A DNA stretch of 64,000 nt from Cupriavidus metallidurans CH34 (GCF_000196015.1 NC_007974.2:992001-1056000); one strand, 5' to 3'. Numbered from the stretch's first letter, positions 1 through 9,414 are shown. Program-made: numbers and translations. Notes: a model not told the origin generated them from the sequence alone.

Positions 1-51
1 TGCCGCAAGCGCAGGTTCCCGGAGTCGGCTAGATTTAAGACTGGAGCGAGT

Positions 52-65
52 TTGCGCTACATCAA
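52..65 (+). promoter_or_regulatory. FNR/Anr-like half-palindrome upstream of usp
   Basis: TTGCG-N4-ATCAA lies about 85 bases before the start of the first universal stress protein gene. The right half matches the FNR/Anr consensus half-site ATCAA and the left half matches only TTG. Universal stress protein genes are often under FNR-type control, so this is a plausible but unproven activator site. Confidence 0.3.
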
Positions 66-149
66 AGCAACAACAACCTCCACGCTTAGAGTGACGTGTG
101 AGAATCTCCGCCATCCTGGCGGGGACTGCCATTCCAAAAGGAGCCCCAC

Positions 150-644
150 ATGTATCGCAACATCATGGTCCCGATCGACGATAGCCACTGCTCGTCCCGC
201 GCGCTGGACGAAGCCGTCCGGCTGGCCCGCGCCACCGGTTCAAATCTCGAGATCATCCATGTCATCGACTACGGTTTCCTTAGGGTGCGCGCGCATGGTG
301 GAGAACTGGAGGAGGAGCACCAGCATCGCGTGGCGGCCGGCAATGCGCTGCTCGTCAAGGCCCGGCACCACGCCGAGCGCGCCGGGATCAAGTTCACCGA
401 GCGGCTGCTCGACGATAAGTCCACGCTCGGCGACGTTGCGAACCGGCTGATCCATGACATCCAGGACAGCAAGCCTGACCTGGTGGTCATCGGCACCCAC
501 GGCAAGAGCGGGCTGCAGCGCGTCGTGCTTGGCAGCGTGGCCGAAACCCTGGTGCGCCACGCTTCCGTTCCCGTATTGGTGGTGCGTGGGGACATTCCGC
601 TGGCCGAGGAAGTGGCCGCCGGCCAAAGCACCACTTCCGCGTAA
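150..644 (+). CDS. Universal stress protein (UspA family)
   Basis: A 164-residue single-domain universal stress protein, a cytoplasmic ATP-binding stress factor. The N-terminus (YRNIMVPIDDSHCSSRALDEA) is the typical first strand and helix. The C-terminal part has the ATP-binding pattern G-x2-G-x9-G-S in GTHGKSGLQRVVLGSVAETL. The start is supported by AAAAGGAGCCCC just upstream of the ATG at 150. It is a stand-alone plus-strand gene that converges with the polyamine transporter operon. A weak FNR-like site lies upstream, which would fit induction under low oxygen. A second paralogue is at 55529-56014; the two share the HVIDY motif and the ATP signature. Confidence 0.93.
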   Translation: MYRNIMVPIDDSHCSSRALDEAVRLARATGSNLEIIHVIDYGFLRVRAHGGELEEEHQHRVAAGNALLVKARHHAERAGIKFTERLLDDKSTLGDVANRLIHDIQDSKPDLVVIGTHGKSGLQRVVLGSVAETLVRHASVPVLVVRGDIPLAEEVAAGQSTTSA

Positions 645-676
645 TTCCCCATCCCAATCCTTTCCCGATCGAATCG

Positions 677-1765
677 CTAGTGGCCGACCTTGAGGTCGGT
701 CCACGCTCGATTCCACGCCCGCCGTGTGCGGCTGTCGAGGTCGTTCAACTGTTCGAGCCGCTGTCGCTGCGTGACACCCGGCGTGATGACCGGGTCGGCC
801 AGCAGGTCTGGCCGGATGAACGCGCGCGCCGCGGCATTCGGATTGCCCGCGCCGATGGCATTAGTGATCTCAGCGGCATTTTCAGGGCGCAGCATGAAGT
901 TGATGAACCTGTACGCCAGCGCGGGATGCGGCGCCGTCTTTGTGACCACGAAACTGTCGGCGGTCATGCCATTGCCCTCGCGCTGCAGTGACGAGGTGAT
1001 CGAGAAAGCCCGGTGGGTGTTGCGCGCGTCCAACCCGGCCTGATAGACATCGCTCGAATAGCCGAGCACCACCCAGATATTGCCGACCGTAAGCTCGCGG
1101 ATATAGCTCTGGCTGTTGAACGCCGCCCAGTAGGGCAGCGCGGCGCGGATGGCCGCCTCGGCTTCGCGCAGTTGCGCAGGGTCCGTCGAATTACCGGAGT
1201 GGCCCTTGTAGCGCAACGCAGCCGCGATGACTTCGCGGGGGTCGTCCAGCACGGTGACACGGCCCCGCAGCTTCTCCAGCATGTGCGGGTCGAAAACCAG
1301 CGACCATGACGACGCATCGAGCCCCAGATCGTGCAGGCGCGTGGCGTTGTAGCCGACCAGCGTGATCGTGAAATCGTAGGGCAGGGAATAGACGTTGCCC
1401 GGGTCAAGCGGCGTGTTCAGGAACGCCGGGTCGATATTGCGAAGATTCGGGATGGCGTGCTTGTCCAGCGGCCGGAGCAGCCCCAGGCGGATCAGCGCCG
1501 GAATGCCGTAGTTGCTCGGACATATCACGTCGAACCCTTGCGCGCCGCCCGCAAGCTTGGCCAGCGCTTCCTCCATCGAACCGAAATACGTCAGGTTCAC
1601 GTGGCAGGCGCATTCGGACTCGAATCGGGCAATCGTCTCGGGCGACAGCGCGTTGTTCCAGGTGAATACGTTCAGGTCTTCCGTGGCCATGGCCAGGCCA
1701 AAGCACCCCATCAGCGTCAGGCTCACCAGCAGATGGCGCACCTTCGTCCATATGCGATGACTCAT
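677..1765 (-). CDS. Polyamine-type ABC transporter substrate-binding protein
   Basis: A 362-residue periplasmic binding protein of the PotD/PotF type, which delivers spermidine, putrescine or a related amine to the inner-membrane permeases encoded just upstream. An N-terminal hydrophobic signal segment (residues about 9-27, ending in LAMA) is followed by the family opening LNVFTWNNALSPETI and later YGIPALIRLGLLRPLD. The ATG at 1765 overlaps the stop of the permease gene as ATGA, so it is translationally coupled. The reading frame stays open further upstream inside the permease gene, but that extension is an out-of-frame shadow and lacks family similarity. Last gene of the four-gene transporter operon. 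Ligand cannot be decided from sequence alone. Confidence 0.9.
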   Translation of the reverse strand: MSHRIWTKVRHLLVSLTLMGCFGLAMATEDLNVFTWNNALSPETIARFESECACHVNLTYFGSMEEALAKLAGGAQGFDVICPSNYGIPALIRLGLLRPLDKHAIPNLRNIDPAFLNTPLDPGNVYSLPYDFTITLVGYNATRLHDLGLDASSWSLVFDPHMLEKLRGRVTVLDDPREVIAAALRYKGHSGNSTDPAQLREAEAAIRAALPYWAAFNSQSYIRELTVGNIWVVLGYSSDVYQAGLDARNTHRAFSITSSLQREGNGMTADSFVVTKTAPHPALAYRFINFMLRPENAAEITNAIGAGNPNAAARAFIRPDLLADPVITPGVTQRQRLEQLNDLDSRTRRAWNRAWTDLKVGH

Positions 1766-2544
1766 AGTTGCGCCCTCCAGACGTCGCGCGAAACGCGATA
1801 GGCCGTGAGCGACACGGCCAGTGTCAGCATCATGAGGATGGACGAGATCGCATTCACTTCCGGCGTGACCGCGATCCGGATCATCGAGTAAATCTGCAGC
1901 GGCAGTGTCGGTTGGCCGGGCCCCGCCGTGAAGAAGGTCACGACGAAGTCGTCCATCGACAGGGTGAAGGCCAGCAACGCGCCCGCGAGGACGCCCGGCA
2001 GCATCAGCGGCAGCATGACATGCCACCCGGCCTGAAGCGGTGAGGCGCCGAGATCGCGGGCGGCGTCGATCAGGCTCTCGTCGAGCCCTTCGAGCCGGGC
2101 ACGCACCACCACGGCAACGAAGCCCACGCAGAACGTGATATGCGACAGCGCCACGGCTGTCAGGCCGAGATCGATATTCACGGCAACAAAGAACAACAGC
2201 AGCGACACCCCCATCAGTACCTCGGGCATCGCGATCGGCGCGAGCACCAGCGTAGCCAGCAATGGCGGCCGGTAGCGGTGCAGCGCGATGGCGGCGAGCG
2301 TGCCGAGCACGCATGACGTGCCTGCCGCGATCGCGCCGATCATCAACGAGTTCCACGCCGCACCCAGCATGTCCGGATCGCTTGCCAGCACGTCATACCA
2401 GTGCAGCGTGAAGCCGTCCCATTCCGCGTTCAGGCGTGAGTCATTGAACGAGTAGGCCACGACGATCAGCAACGGCAGGTACAGGAACGCATAGACCGCG
2501 CAGCCCAGGCAGGCCACCCACACAGGCCAACGGGGGCGATTCAT
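1762..2544 (-). CDS. Polyamine-type ABC transporter permease (PotC-like)
   Basis: A 260-residue inner-membrane permease with about six membrane segments. The EAA loop is visible as DAARDLGASPLQAGWHVMLP (around residues 165-185), where the ATPase docks. The short N-terminus followed by LPLLIVVAYSFNDSRL is typical of PotC/PotI. It overlaps by 4 bases both the upstream permease (2541-2544) and the downstream binding protein (1762-1765). Together with 2541-3557 it forms the membrane channel. Confidence 0.92.
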   Translation of the reverse strand: MNRPRWPVWVACLGCAVYAFLYLPLLIVVAYSFNDSRLNAEWDGFTLHWYDVLASDPDMLGAAWNSLMIGAIAAGTSCVLGTLAAIALHRYRPPLLATLVLAPIAMPEVLMGVSLLLFFVAVNIDLGLTAVALSHITFCVGFVAVVVRARLEGLDESLIDAARDLGASPLQAGWHVMLPLMLPGVLAGALLAFTLSMDDFVVTFFTAGPGQPTLPLQIYSMIRIAVTPEVNAISSILMMLTLAVSLTAYRVSRDVWRAQL

Positions 2545-3557
2545 GACGATCTCCTGCCAGTGGCCACGGCGGCCGGCGCGGGTTGCGCTGGACGATGGGC
2601 GGACTTGTGCGTACCCCGCTGCGAGGCGGCACGCGCCGTGCCCTTCACGCGTGCCGCCAGCGTTGCCAGTCCGATCAACGCCAGCACGATGCCCACCAGC
2701 GCCAGCGATAGCGCCGACCCCAGCGGCCAGTCTCGGCTATCGAGGAACTGCTGCTTGATCAGGTTGCCGATCAGGATCGATCGCGTGCCGCCCACCAGTT
2801 CGGGCACGGCAAAGATCCCCAGACACGGTGTGAAGACGAGCGCGATGCCCGCGTAGACGCCCGGCAGCGAAAGCGGCCAGATCACCTGCCAGAAGCAATG
2901 CCAGCCATTCGCGCCCAGGTCGCGCGCGGCATCGAGCAGCAGGGGGTCCTGCTTTTCCAGGCTGGCATAGAGGGGCAGGATGAAGAACGGCAGGTGCACG
3001 TAGACCAGCACGAGGATGACGGCAGCGGGGGTGTAGAGCGCTTCGACCGGGGCGAAGCCCATCCAGCCGATGAAGCTGTTGACGCCATGCATCAGGTATC
3101 CGCGTGGACTCAGGATGATCATCCACGCGTAGATCCGGATCAGGAAGTTCGACCAGAACGGCAGGATCACAAGGATCAGCAGCAGGTCGCGCCGTCGCTT
3201 GTCGCTGCGGGCAATCCACCATGCCAGCGGGTAGGCAGCCACCAGGCAGATCGCGGTGGTCAGCGCGGCGTAGCCGGCTGATTTGAGAAACAGCCCGGCA
3301 TAGAGTGGTTCCTGGATCAACTCGCGGAGGTTGTCGAGCGTGAACAGGTCCGGCCAGTGCCTGATCATGGTGATGGCCGCGGCGGTGGTCAGACCCTGGT
3401 CAGGCGGGATCAGCGGCAGCAATCCGCCGGACTCCGCCGGTGTCCGGAATGCCGCCACGATCATGATGGCCGATGGAATGCCGAAGAATACGAGCAGGAA
3501 GGCGATGGGGATGCCACAGACAAGCCAGCGGGCCAGCCGATCCGCGCGCGTGATCAT
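2541..3557 (-). CDS. Polyamine-type ABC transporter permease (PotB-like)
   Basis: A 338-residue inner-membrane permease with six predicted membrane segments. The EAA loop reads DAARDLGANGWHCFWQVIWP. The region WSNFLIRIYAWM is characteristic of the PotB/PotH family. The start at 3557 lies 15 bases downstream of the ATPase stop and is preceded by GAGGCAAAGAGACG. It has a somewhat long C-terminal tail rich in Ala, Arg and Ser (last 35 residues or so), probably cytoplasmic. It heterodimerises with the PotC-like protein. Confidence 0.92.
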   Translation of the reverse strand: MITRADRLARWLVCGIPIAFLLVFFGIPSAIMIVAAFRTPAESGGLLPLIPPDQGLTTAAAITMIRHWPDLFTLDNLRELIQEPLYAGLFLKSAGYAALTTAICLVAAYPLAWWIARSDKRRRDLLLILVILPFWSNFLIRIYAWMIILSPRGYLMHGVNSFIGWMGFAPVEALYTPAAVILVLVYVHLPFFILPLYASLEKQDPLLLDAARDLGANGWHCFWQVIWPLSLPGVYAGIALVFTPCLGIFAVPELVGGTRSILIGNLIKQQFLDSRDWPLGSALSLALVGIVLALIGLATLAARVKGTARAASQRGTHKSAHRPAQPAPAAVATGRRSS

Positions 3558-3572
3558 GGCCGTCTCTTTGCC

Positions 3573-4667
3573 TCACCGGCTTAGAAACACGCCGGCGTTG
3601 CCGGGCCAGTCGAGCTCGACGCGATCGCCCCGCGTAAACTGCCCGTCGGTCACCGGCCCCGCGTTGGCGACCATCGTTTGCAGCCGGTGTCCGCTGGCAA
3701 GCTCGACCGTGTACAGCGTGACATCGCCCTGGTACAGCCGGTCGACGACGGCGCCTTCGAGCATCGGCGCGCTGGCGTTGCCGCCGGGCGATGCGCCACG
3801 TGGCCGCAGCTGGATTTCCTCGGGCCGGATGGCGACGGTGCCGCGGCTGCCGATGGCCAGCGCTTGCCCCGCGGGCATGTCACGCTCGCCCACGCCGGCG
3901 ATGCGCACACGCAGGCGCGCCGCGCTCGATTCCGCGACGGTGGCATCCAGCAGATTGCAGGACCCGATGAATCCGGCCACGAATGTCGTGGCCGGTGCGC
4001 GGTAGATCGCTTCGGGTGTGTCGAGCTGGACGATGTGGCCTTCATGCATCACCGCGATGCGTTGCGAGAGCGCCAGTGCGTGGGTCTGATCGTGCGTGAC
4101 GTAGATGAACGCCACGCCCAGTTGCTGCTGCAACGCGATCAACTCATGAAGCATCTGGGTTTGCAGCGCCGCATCGAGCGCGGACAGCGGTTCGTCGAGC
4201 AGGAGTAGCCGGGGACGCGCGGCCAGTGCTCTGGCGATGGCCACGCGTTGACGCTGTCCGCCGGAAAGCTCGTGCGGGTAGTAGCGCTCGAAGCCTTGCA
4301 GACGGACGTTTTCGATCAGGCTGCCCAGGCGCCCGTCGATTTCGTGGCGCGGTAACTTCTGCATCCGCAGCGGAAAAGCGATATTGGCGGCCACGGTCAT
4401 GTGCGGGAAAAGCGCGTAGCTCTGGAAGACCGTGTGCATGGGGCGATGCTCGGGTGGCACGCCCTGAAGGCTCTTGCCATCGAACAGTACCTCGCCGCTA
4501 TCGGGCTCGGAGAAACCGCCGAGCAGCCGCAGCAGGGTGGTCTTGCCGCATCCCGAAGGCCCCACGAGCGTGAAGAATTGCCCCGATCCGACATTGAAGC
4601 CGATATCGTCGAGGACCGGCCGGCCGCCGAAAGACTTGGACAGGTGATGAACTTGCAGCAGGTCCAT
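3573..4667 (-). CDS. Polyamine-type ABC transporter ATPase (PotA-like)
   Basis: A 364-residue ABC ATPase that powers uptake of the ligand bound by the PotD-like protein. Walker A is GPSGCGKTT (about residues 37-45), the signature is LSGGQRQRVAIARAL and Walker B is LLLLDEPLSALD. The last 120 residues or so form a TOBE-type regulatory domain typical of PotA and MalK. The ATG at 4667 follows GGAGGAATGCGTGC, a good ribosome-binding site. First gene of the operon. The 248 bases upstream (4668-4915) should hold the promoter, but I see no clear hexamer pair. Confidence 0.93.
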   Translation of the reverse strand: MDLLQVHHLSKSFGGRPVLDDIGFNVGSGQFFTLVGPSGCGKTTLLRLLGGFSEPDSGEVLFDGKSLQGVPPEHRPMHTVFQSYALFPHMTVAANIAFPLRMQKLPRHEIDGRLGSLIENVRLQGFERYYPHELSGGQRQRVAIARALAARPRLLLLDEPLSALDAALQTQMLHELIALQQQLGVAFIYVTHDQTHALALSQRIAVMHEGHIVQLDTPEAIYRAPATTFVAGFIGSCNLLDATVAESSAARLRVRIAGVGERDMPAGQALAIGSRGTVAIRPEEIQLRPRGASPGGNASAPMLEGAVVDRLYQGDVTLYTVELASGHRLQTMVANAGPVTDGQFTRGDRVELDWPGNAGVFLSR

Positions 4668-4915
4668 GCACGCATTCCTCCCGCGCCGGCGCCGACGATA
4701 GCAATGCGGCGTTCAAGGCCACATCTACAACTGCATGATAGAAGCCCGCGCGTGATCTGGCGGCGCCAGCAGCGCAATGTTAGGGGCAAGGGGAGAAGCG
4801 TCGTGGCGCGAACGGCCACTGGGCATGAAAGTGCGATTGCCAGACCACCTTGGGTTGGCAAGGTGGCCCGGCAACCGGGTCTGGCGGGACTTCGCGCGCC
4901 TGGGCGCGCACGTCG

Positions 4916-5176
4916 TTACTTCTGGCCGGCGGCAGCGTGAGCAGCCGCGATCGCCGCATCGCGCTCCTTGGCCGCAGCCGCCTTGGCCTCGTTGTAGACC
5001 TTCTTCGCTTCGGCAACCTTCCGGTTGTATTCCTTGCGTGCCGCGTTAACCTCTCCGCGCATCTTGACGATGGCGTCATTGTTGCCCTGCGCCGCCGCCC
5101 CGGAGGCCGACTGCGCCCAGGCCGGGGCAGTGCAAAGTGTCGCGGAAATCATGATCAGGCTTGCCAGATATCTCAT
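4916..5176 (-). CDS. Small exported helical protein, function unknown
   Basis: An 86-residue protein with a clear signal peptide (residues 1-21, cleavage after APAWA) and a mature part made almost wholly of Ala, Lys and Glu, likely one long charged helix or coiled coil. Small Ala/Lys/Glu-rich periplasmic proteins of this kind are common in Cupriavidus and Burkholderia, but no function is known to me. ATG at 5176 follows GGGAGAACCGC. It stands alone, upstream of and in the same direction as the polyamine transporter but separated by 248 bases. Confidence 0.75.
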   Translation of the reverse strand: MRYLASLIMISATLCTAPAWAQSASGAAAQGNNDAIVKMRGEVNAARKEYNRKVAEAKKVYNEAKAAAAKERDAAIAAAHAAAGQK

Positions 5177-5428
5177 GCGGTTCTCCCGTGGTTAGCGTTT
5201 TACACCTTAGCGTGTGACGAGGGCGATCTCTATTGGCCCAAAGACTAACGGTGGCGCAGGATGCCCACCGCAGGAAAGCAAAATACGACAACTCCTTGCG
5301 TCGAATCAAAGGGCAATCGGCGTAGGGGACTATCACGGGTACTAGGCCATATGCAGTACGTTGGCTGTACTTGGAATGCCTGCTATAGCGTCTACACTCG
5401 ACAAACTCCTCACCGTGAAGGCCCTGCC

Positions 5429-5704
5429 ATGTATCTCGCACCTGGAACCGAGCCAGATCGTTCAAGCCCTGCAATTCCCTCCGCGTCGGGAGGTGGCTCG
5501 ATGCGTCGCCCGGCATCGGGCGAACACGCGATCGACCGGATTGCGGAGCTTTATGGCGCACCCAGGAAACTGGTCGAGCGGGAATTCTGGGACGCCTGGT
5601 GCTCACTATCGTCCGATGCGCGGATTCTGGACTACGTCGTGGTGCTGGCGGAGCGGCGCGTCATCAAGGCACTGCGCGGACGATACGCGGCTGGCCCGCA
5701 CTGA
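5429..5704 (+). CDS. DUF3562-like protein
   Basis: A 91-residue protein. The C-terminal 50 residues (IDRIAELYGAPRKLVEREF, then LSSDARILDYVVVLAERRV) match the pattern I remember for DUF3562, a small helical family of betaproteobacteria with unknown role. The frame remains open upstream to 5261 but the ATG at 5429 leaves only a short disordered N-terminus and is the more likely start; the ribosome-binding site is weak. It converges with the EamA gene, with only 18 bases between the stops and no visible terminator. Confidence 0.65.
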   Translation: MYLAPGTEPDRSSPAIPSASGGGSMRRPASGEHAIDRIAELYGAPRKLVEREFWDAWCSLSSDARILDYVVVLAERRVIKALRGRYAAGPH

Positions 5705-5722
5705 TGGGCGTCTTCGGGTCTA

Positions 5723-6643
5723 TCAACTCCGCCTGCCCATTACCAGATAGAGCCCGATTGCGGCCATGGCCATCCCCGGCCATGCCGCGAGCGGAATCGA
5801 CTCGCCAAGCACCGCGAAGGCGACCACCGCCGTCATCGGTGGCACGAGGAAGAACAGCGCCGATACCCGCGAGGCCTCGCCATGCCGGATCATCGCCAGC
5901 AGCAGCGAAATGGCGATGATCGAATTGCCAATCACCAGGTAGGCCAGCGATCCGAACAGCTCCGGCGTCCATGCCACATGCATCGGTTCGAGCGCATAGG
6001 CCAGCGGCGCGGTGACGACCAGCCCGACGGCGTACTGCACGAGATTCGAGGCCACCGGATGCACGGTCGTGCCGAAGCGCTTTTCCCACAACGTGCCACC
6101 TGTCATCGCCAACAGCGCGAGCAAGGCGAATATCAGCCCGGCAGGGGTGGCCACGTCGATGGACGATCGGGATGTGATGACGATCACCGCGCCCGTTACG
6201 CCAAGTGCCAGCCCAAGCCATCGCACCCGGTCCACGCGTTCGCCGGCGATGGCTGGCGCGAGCAGCCCGATCAGGATCGGTTGCTGTGACGTGACGAGCG
6301 CAACCGCGCCGGCCGACATGCCGTGTTTGAGACTCAGATAGGTGAACGAGAAATAGCCGGCCTGAATCAGCAGGCCCACCATGCCCAGATGCAGCCAGGG
6401 CTTGATGCCCGGCGGGAACGCAGGGCGGATCCAGAGGCAGGGGACGATCAGCAGGCCGACCACGCATGCATAGCGCAACGCCAGAAAGGTCAGCGGATCG
6501 GCGTGGCGCAGGCCGAGCTTCAGAAAGACGAATCCGCCGGACCAGAGCAGCAGGAATAGCGCGGGCGCTACGCGCAGCCACTGCGTGTTCGGTGTGGCGC
6601 CCGGCGTTGCGGCGGGTACCTCATACGTCGGGCGTTCTGACAT
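5723..6643 (-). CDS. EamA/DMT family exporter
   Basis: A 306-residue inner-membrane protein with ten predicted helices in two EamA repeats (about residues 25-155 and 165-300). The first repeat opens with LFLLLWSGGFVFLKLGLRHA, and GLLAPAIAGERV closes it. Family members export amino acids, nucleosides or other metabolites; the substrate cannot be predicted here. A monocistronic gene downstream of the hopanoid gene on the same strand, but 74 bases apart and probably separate. Confidence 0.9.
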   Translation of the reverse strand: MSERPTYEVPAATPGATPNTQWLRVAPALFLLLWSGGFVFLKLGLRHADPLTFLALRYACVVGLLIVPCLWIRPAFPPGIKPWLHLGMVGLLIQAGYFSFTYLSLKHGMSAGAVALVTSQQPILIGLLAPAIAGERVDRVRWLGLALGVTGAVIVITSRSSIDVATPAGLIFALLALLAMTGGTLWEKRFGTTVHPVASNLVQYAVGLVVTAPLAYALEPMHVAWTPELFGSLAYLVIGNSIIAISLLLAMIRHGEASRVSALFFLVPPMTAVVAFAVLGESIPLAAWPGMAMAAIGLYLVMGRRS

Positions 6644-6717
6644 GCCTGGCTGGCGGGAGCGGGGGATGGGGCGACAGTAGCACTTTCCAGCCCGCGCCGC
6701 CTAGCGTGCTTTCCCGA

Positions 6718-8703
6718 TCAGTGCGCCGTCATGGATTCGGCGGATTCGGCTTTCGCCGTTTGCATAGCCGACGCGCGCGCGGCCGCAAGCCGCCGGTATC
6801 GGCCAAGCGCCCACAGCGGGAAGTACGCTGTGTACCCGTGGTACTTCAGGTGGAAGATGCGCGGGAAGCCCGGTGCGTTGTGATACGGGTGCATCCAGAA
6901 GCCATCTTCGTTCTGCGCATCGAGCAGATACGCGGCGCCACGATGCACCGAATCCGCATCTCCTTCGCCGACGGCCATCTGTCCGAGCATGGCCCACGCC
7001 GTTTGCTCGGCCATGCTGCCGTCTTCGTGCTTGCCGGCCAGTTCCGGGCGGGCATAGCTGTCGTTCGTCTCGCCCCAGCCGCCGTCGGCGTTCTGCTTGC
7101 CGCGCAGCCATTGCAGGCCGTTGCGCACCATCGGCAGCTTGCGATCGACACCGGCGAGCCCCAGGCCCGCCAGCACGCTCCAGGTGCCGTAGATGTAGTT
7201 GGTGCCCCAGCGTCCCCACCAACTGCCATCGGGCTGTTGCGTGTCGCGCAGGTACTGGATGCAGCGCTCGCGTGCGGTAGCGTCCTGCGGACGCTCGGTG
7301 ATGCCAAGTGCCAGCAGCACGCGGCCGGAGACGTCCTCGGTTGGAGGATCGAGCAGAGCGCCGTGATCGGCGAACGGGATCGCATTGAGAAAGTCGCGAT
7401 CGCAGTTCGCATCGAACGCGCCAAAGCCGCCGTTGCGCGACTGCAGCCCGATGATCCAGTCCAGACAACGCGCGACGGGCATCTCGTAGCGCCCGGGCTG
7501 GCCGGTGCGCTTGCCACGCGCGTGAAGCATCGCCAGGACGACGGCCGAATCGTCGATGTCCGGGTAGTACGGGTTCTCGTACTGGAATGCCCAGCCGCCA
7601 GGCGGCGTGCTGGGCGCAGCATTGTTTTCCCAGTCGCCGCGCAGGTCCAGCACCTGACGATCGGTGAGCCAGTCGTAGGCGCGGGCGATGGCGGTTTCGG
7701 TGCGTGCGTCAGAGGGTGCCTGTTCGAGCGCCATCACGCTCCAGGCTGTGTCCCACACCGGCGACAGGCAGGGCTGACAATACGACGAACCATCGTCGCG
7801 ATGGACCACGAGCTTCTTCAGCGCGGCCTTGCACTCCACCCGCAACGGATGATCCTCCGGGTAGTCGAGCAGCACCATCATCTCGTAGCTGTACACCATC
7901 GGCGGGAAGATGCCGCCGAAGCCGTCTTCACCGTTCATGCGGGCTTCGGACCATTCCACCGCGCGCTGGATGGCCCGGCGGCGCAATGCACGCGGAATCA
8001 GCGGTTCGAGATGGCGAACCACGCGGTCCGCGACCAGAAACGCTTGCTGCAGCCCACGCTTGCGCGGGAAGTATTCGCGCTCCAGTTCGGGCGGCGTGAC
8101 GAACAGTTCCTGCACATGCACGCCAAGCGGATTCTTCGCGGCGGCGCGTATCGAGCACAGCACCAGCAGCGGCACCATCGTGGTACGCGCCCAGTAGGCC
8201 ACCTTGTCCATGTGGATCGGCGCCCAGCGCGGAAACAGCACGAATTCCACCGGCATGAACGGCGTGCCGCGCCAAGGGATCTCGCCGAAGGTCGCCAGCA
8301 GGATGCGCGTGAACACGTTCGACTTCGCCGCGCCGCCGCGCGCCAGGATGGCTTCGCGCGCCCTGACCATATGCGGCGCATCCGGCGGATCGCCCGCCGC
8401 CTTCAACGCGAAGTAGGCCTTGACGCTGCAGGAGATATCGAGATCGCCGCCGAAGTAGAGGTCCCATGCGCCATGGCCGTCGAGCCGTTGCACCGCGCGC
8501 AGGTACTTCGCCATGCGGGCCTGCAGCGCGGTGTCGATCTCGTCGACGAAGTGCATCATCAGGATGTACTCGGCCGTGATGGTGGCATCGCATTCGAGTT
8601 CGAAACACCAGTGGCCGTCGGGGTGCTGGCGGTCCAGCAATGCGTCGCGTGCGCGGACGATCGCAGCATCGAGTTCCGATGCGGGGATTGTTTTTCTGGT
8701 CAT
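6718..8703 (-). CDS. shc: Squalene-hopene cyclase
   Basis: A 661-residue class II triterpene cyclase, which converts squalene to hopene/diplopterol at the inner membrane and is the committed step of hopanoid synthesis. The catalytic acid motif DIDD is at residues 382-385. Several QW repeats are visible, for example QQPDGSWWGRWG and KQNADGGWGET. Length and order fit the family. The ATG at 8703 overlaps the stop of the TetR gene by 4 bases, so the two are co-transcribed. No other hopanoid genes (hpnCDE, hpnG, hpnH) are in the window, so they must be elsewhere. Confidence 0.96.
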   Translation of the reverse strand: MTRKTIPASELDAAIVRARDALLDRQHPDGHWCFELECDATITAEYILMMHFVDEIDTALQARMAKYLRAVQRLDGHGAWDLYFGGDLDISCSVKAYFALKAAGDPPDAPHMVRAREAILARGGAAKSNVFTRILLATFGEIPWRGTPFMPVEFVLFPRWAPIHMDKVAYWARTTMVPLLVLCSIRAAAKNPLGVHVQELFVTPPELEREYFPRKRGLQQAFLVADRVVRHLEPLIPRALRRRAIQRAVEWSEARMNGEDGFGGIFPPMVYSYEMMVLLDYPEDHPLRVECKAALKKLVVHRDDGSSYCQPCLSPVWDTAWSVMALEQAPSDARTETAIARAYDWLTDRQVLDLRGDWENNAAPSTPPGGWAFQYENPYYPDIDDSAVVLAMLHARGKRTGQPGRYEMPVARCLDWIIGLQSRNGGFGAFDANCDRDFLNAIPFADHGALLDPPTEDVSGRVLLALGITERPQDATARERCIQYLRDTQQPDGSWWGRWGTNYIYGTWSVLAGLGLAGVDRKLPMVRNGLQWLRGKQNADGGWGETNDSYARPELAGKHEDGSMAEQTAWAMLGQMAVGEGDADSVHRGAAYLLDAQNEDGFWMHPYHNAPGFPRIFHLKYHGYTAYFPLWALGRYRRLAAARASAMQTAKAESAESMTAH

Positions 8704-9299
8704 GCTTGTTGAGGACGGCAGTGCGTTAATTGCTCGAGCCGGCGAACCAGCTCAGCCCGTTGAGCCGGGGGAATGGCGCGATGGCCAAGAAGATCGGCCA
8801 GCCAGAGCCCGTCAGCCGCCAGCCGGCACAGGAGCAGGCCGATGGGGTCCTCGCATTGCGCGAGGTCCGTATTCAGGCTGCCGGATTCCCATTCCTGGTA
8901 GGGCGTGCGGAACTCGGGACGCGCCATGATGAGCATCATCGCGGCCTTCCACAGCTCGCGTTCGCCGGATTCGGCGAAACCATCGGCGGAGGCGCGCAGA
9001 TAGGCCCGTGTATTGCGTCCCTGGGCATCGGTATCGGATTCGGCCAGCGTGGCAACCTGGCCGGTGAAATGCTGGAGCACCTTGGCAGACAGGGCTTCCA
9101 GCAGTTCCTCCTTGCTTGAGAAGTGATGCTGAAGGCCACCCTTCGACACACCGGCGCGTGTGGCGACAGAGTTAAGGGTGACGGCGCCGATGCCTTCCTC
9201 GACCAGCAGGTCGATTGTGGCGGAGAGCAGGCGGTCGCGTATCAGGAGCGGTTGTTTGGGGCGGCGGTGGGCTTCACTCATGGACCCGGAAGATACCAT
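8700..9299 (-). CDS. TetR family regulator coupled to shc
   Basis: A 199-residue TetR-type repressor. The N-terminal helix-turn-helix is clear: LLSATIDLLVEEGIGAVTL then RAGVSKGGLQHHFSSKEELL. The C-terminal ligand domain looks like the TetR_C group with the segment FAESGERELWKAAMMLIMARP. The ATG at 9299 or the one at 9281 (MSEAHRRP) could be the start; the shorter form fits the usual N-terminus better. The stop overlaps the start of shc as ATGA. It is therefore likely an autoregulated controller of hopanoid synthesis; this is inference from position. Confidence 0.88.
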   Translation of the reverse strand: MVSSGSMSEAHRRPKQPLLIRDRLLSATIDLLVEEGIGAVTLNSVATRAGVSKGGLQHHFSSKEELLEALSAKVLQHFTGQVATLAESDTDAQGRNTRAYLRASADGFAESGERELWKAAMMLIMARPEFRTPYQEWESGSLNTDLAQCEDPIGLLLCRLAADGLWLADLLGHRAIPPAQRAELVRRLEQLTHCRPQQA

Positions 9300-9414
9300 C
9301 CGGACGGATTGTTTTCAATTCGTGGACGATTGCCATGGATTGCGCATCGCCATGAACGTCCAGGAAAAAAGTCCGGGGAAGACCGGTGGCCGAGGATCTG
9401 GCAGGGGTAAGCTC

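Noticed and set aside
682..697. Terminator between usp and the polyamine operon (CCGACC-TTGA-GGTCGG)
   Set aside because: The short stem lies inside the last codons of the binding protein and has no U tract.
1766..2356. Upstream extension of the polyamine binding-protein frame
   Set aside because: It lies inside the permease gene in another frame and is Arg-rich; the true start with signal peptide is at 1765.
6466..8712. 748-codon open frame on the plus strand opposite the squalene-hopene cyclase
   Set aside because: It is an antisense shadow due to high GC; the cyclase on the minus strand has the DIDD motif and QW repeats, while this frame is Arg/His-rich without domains.
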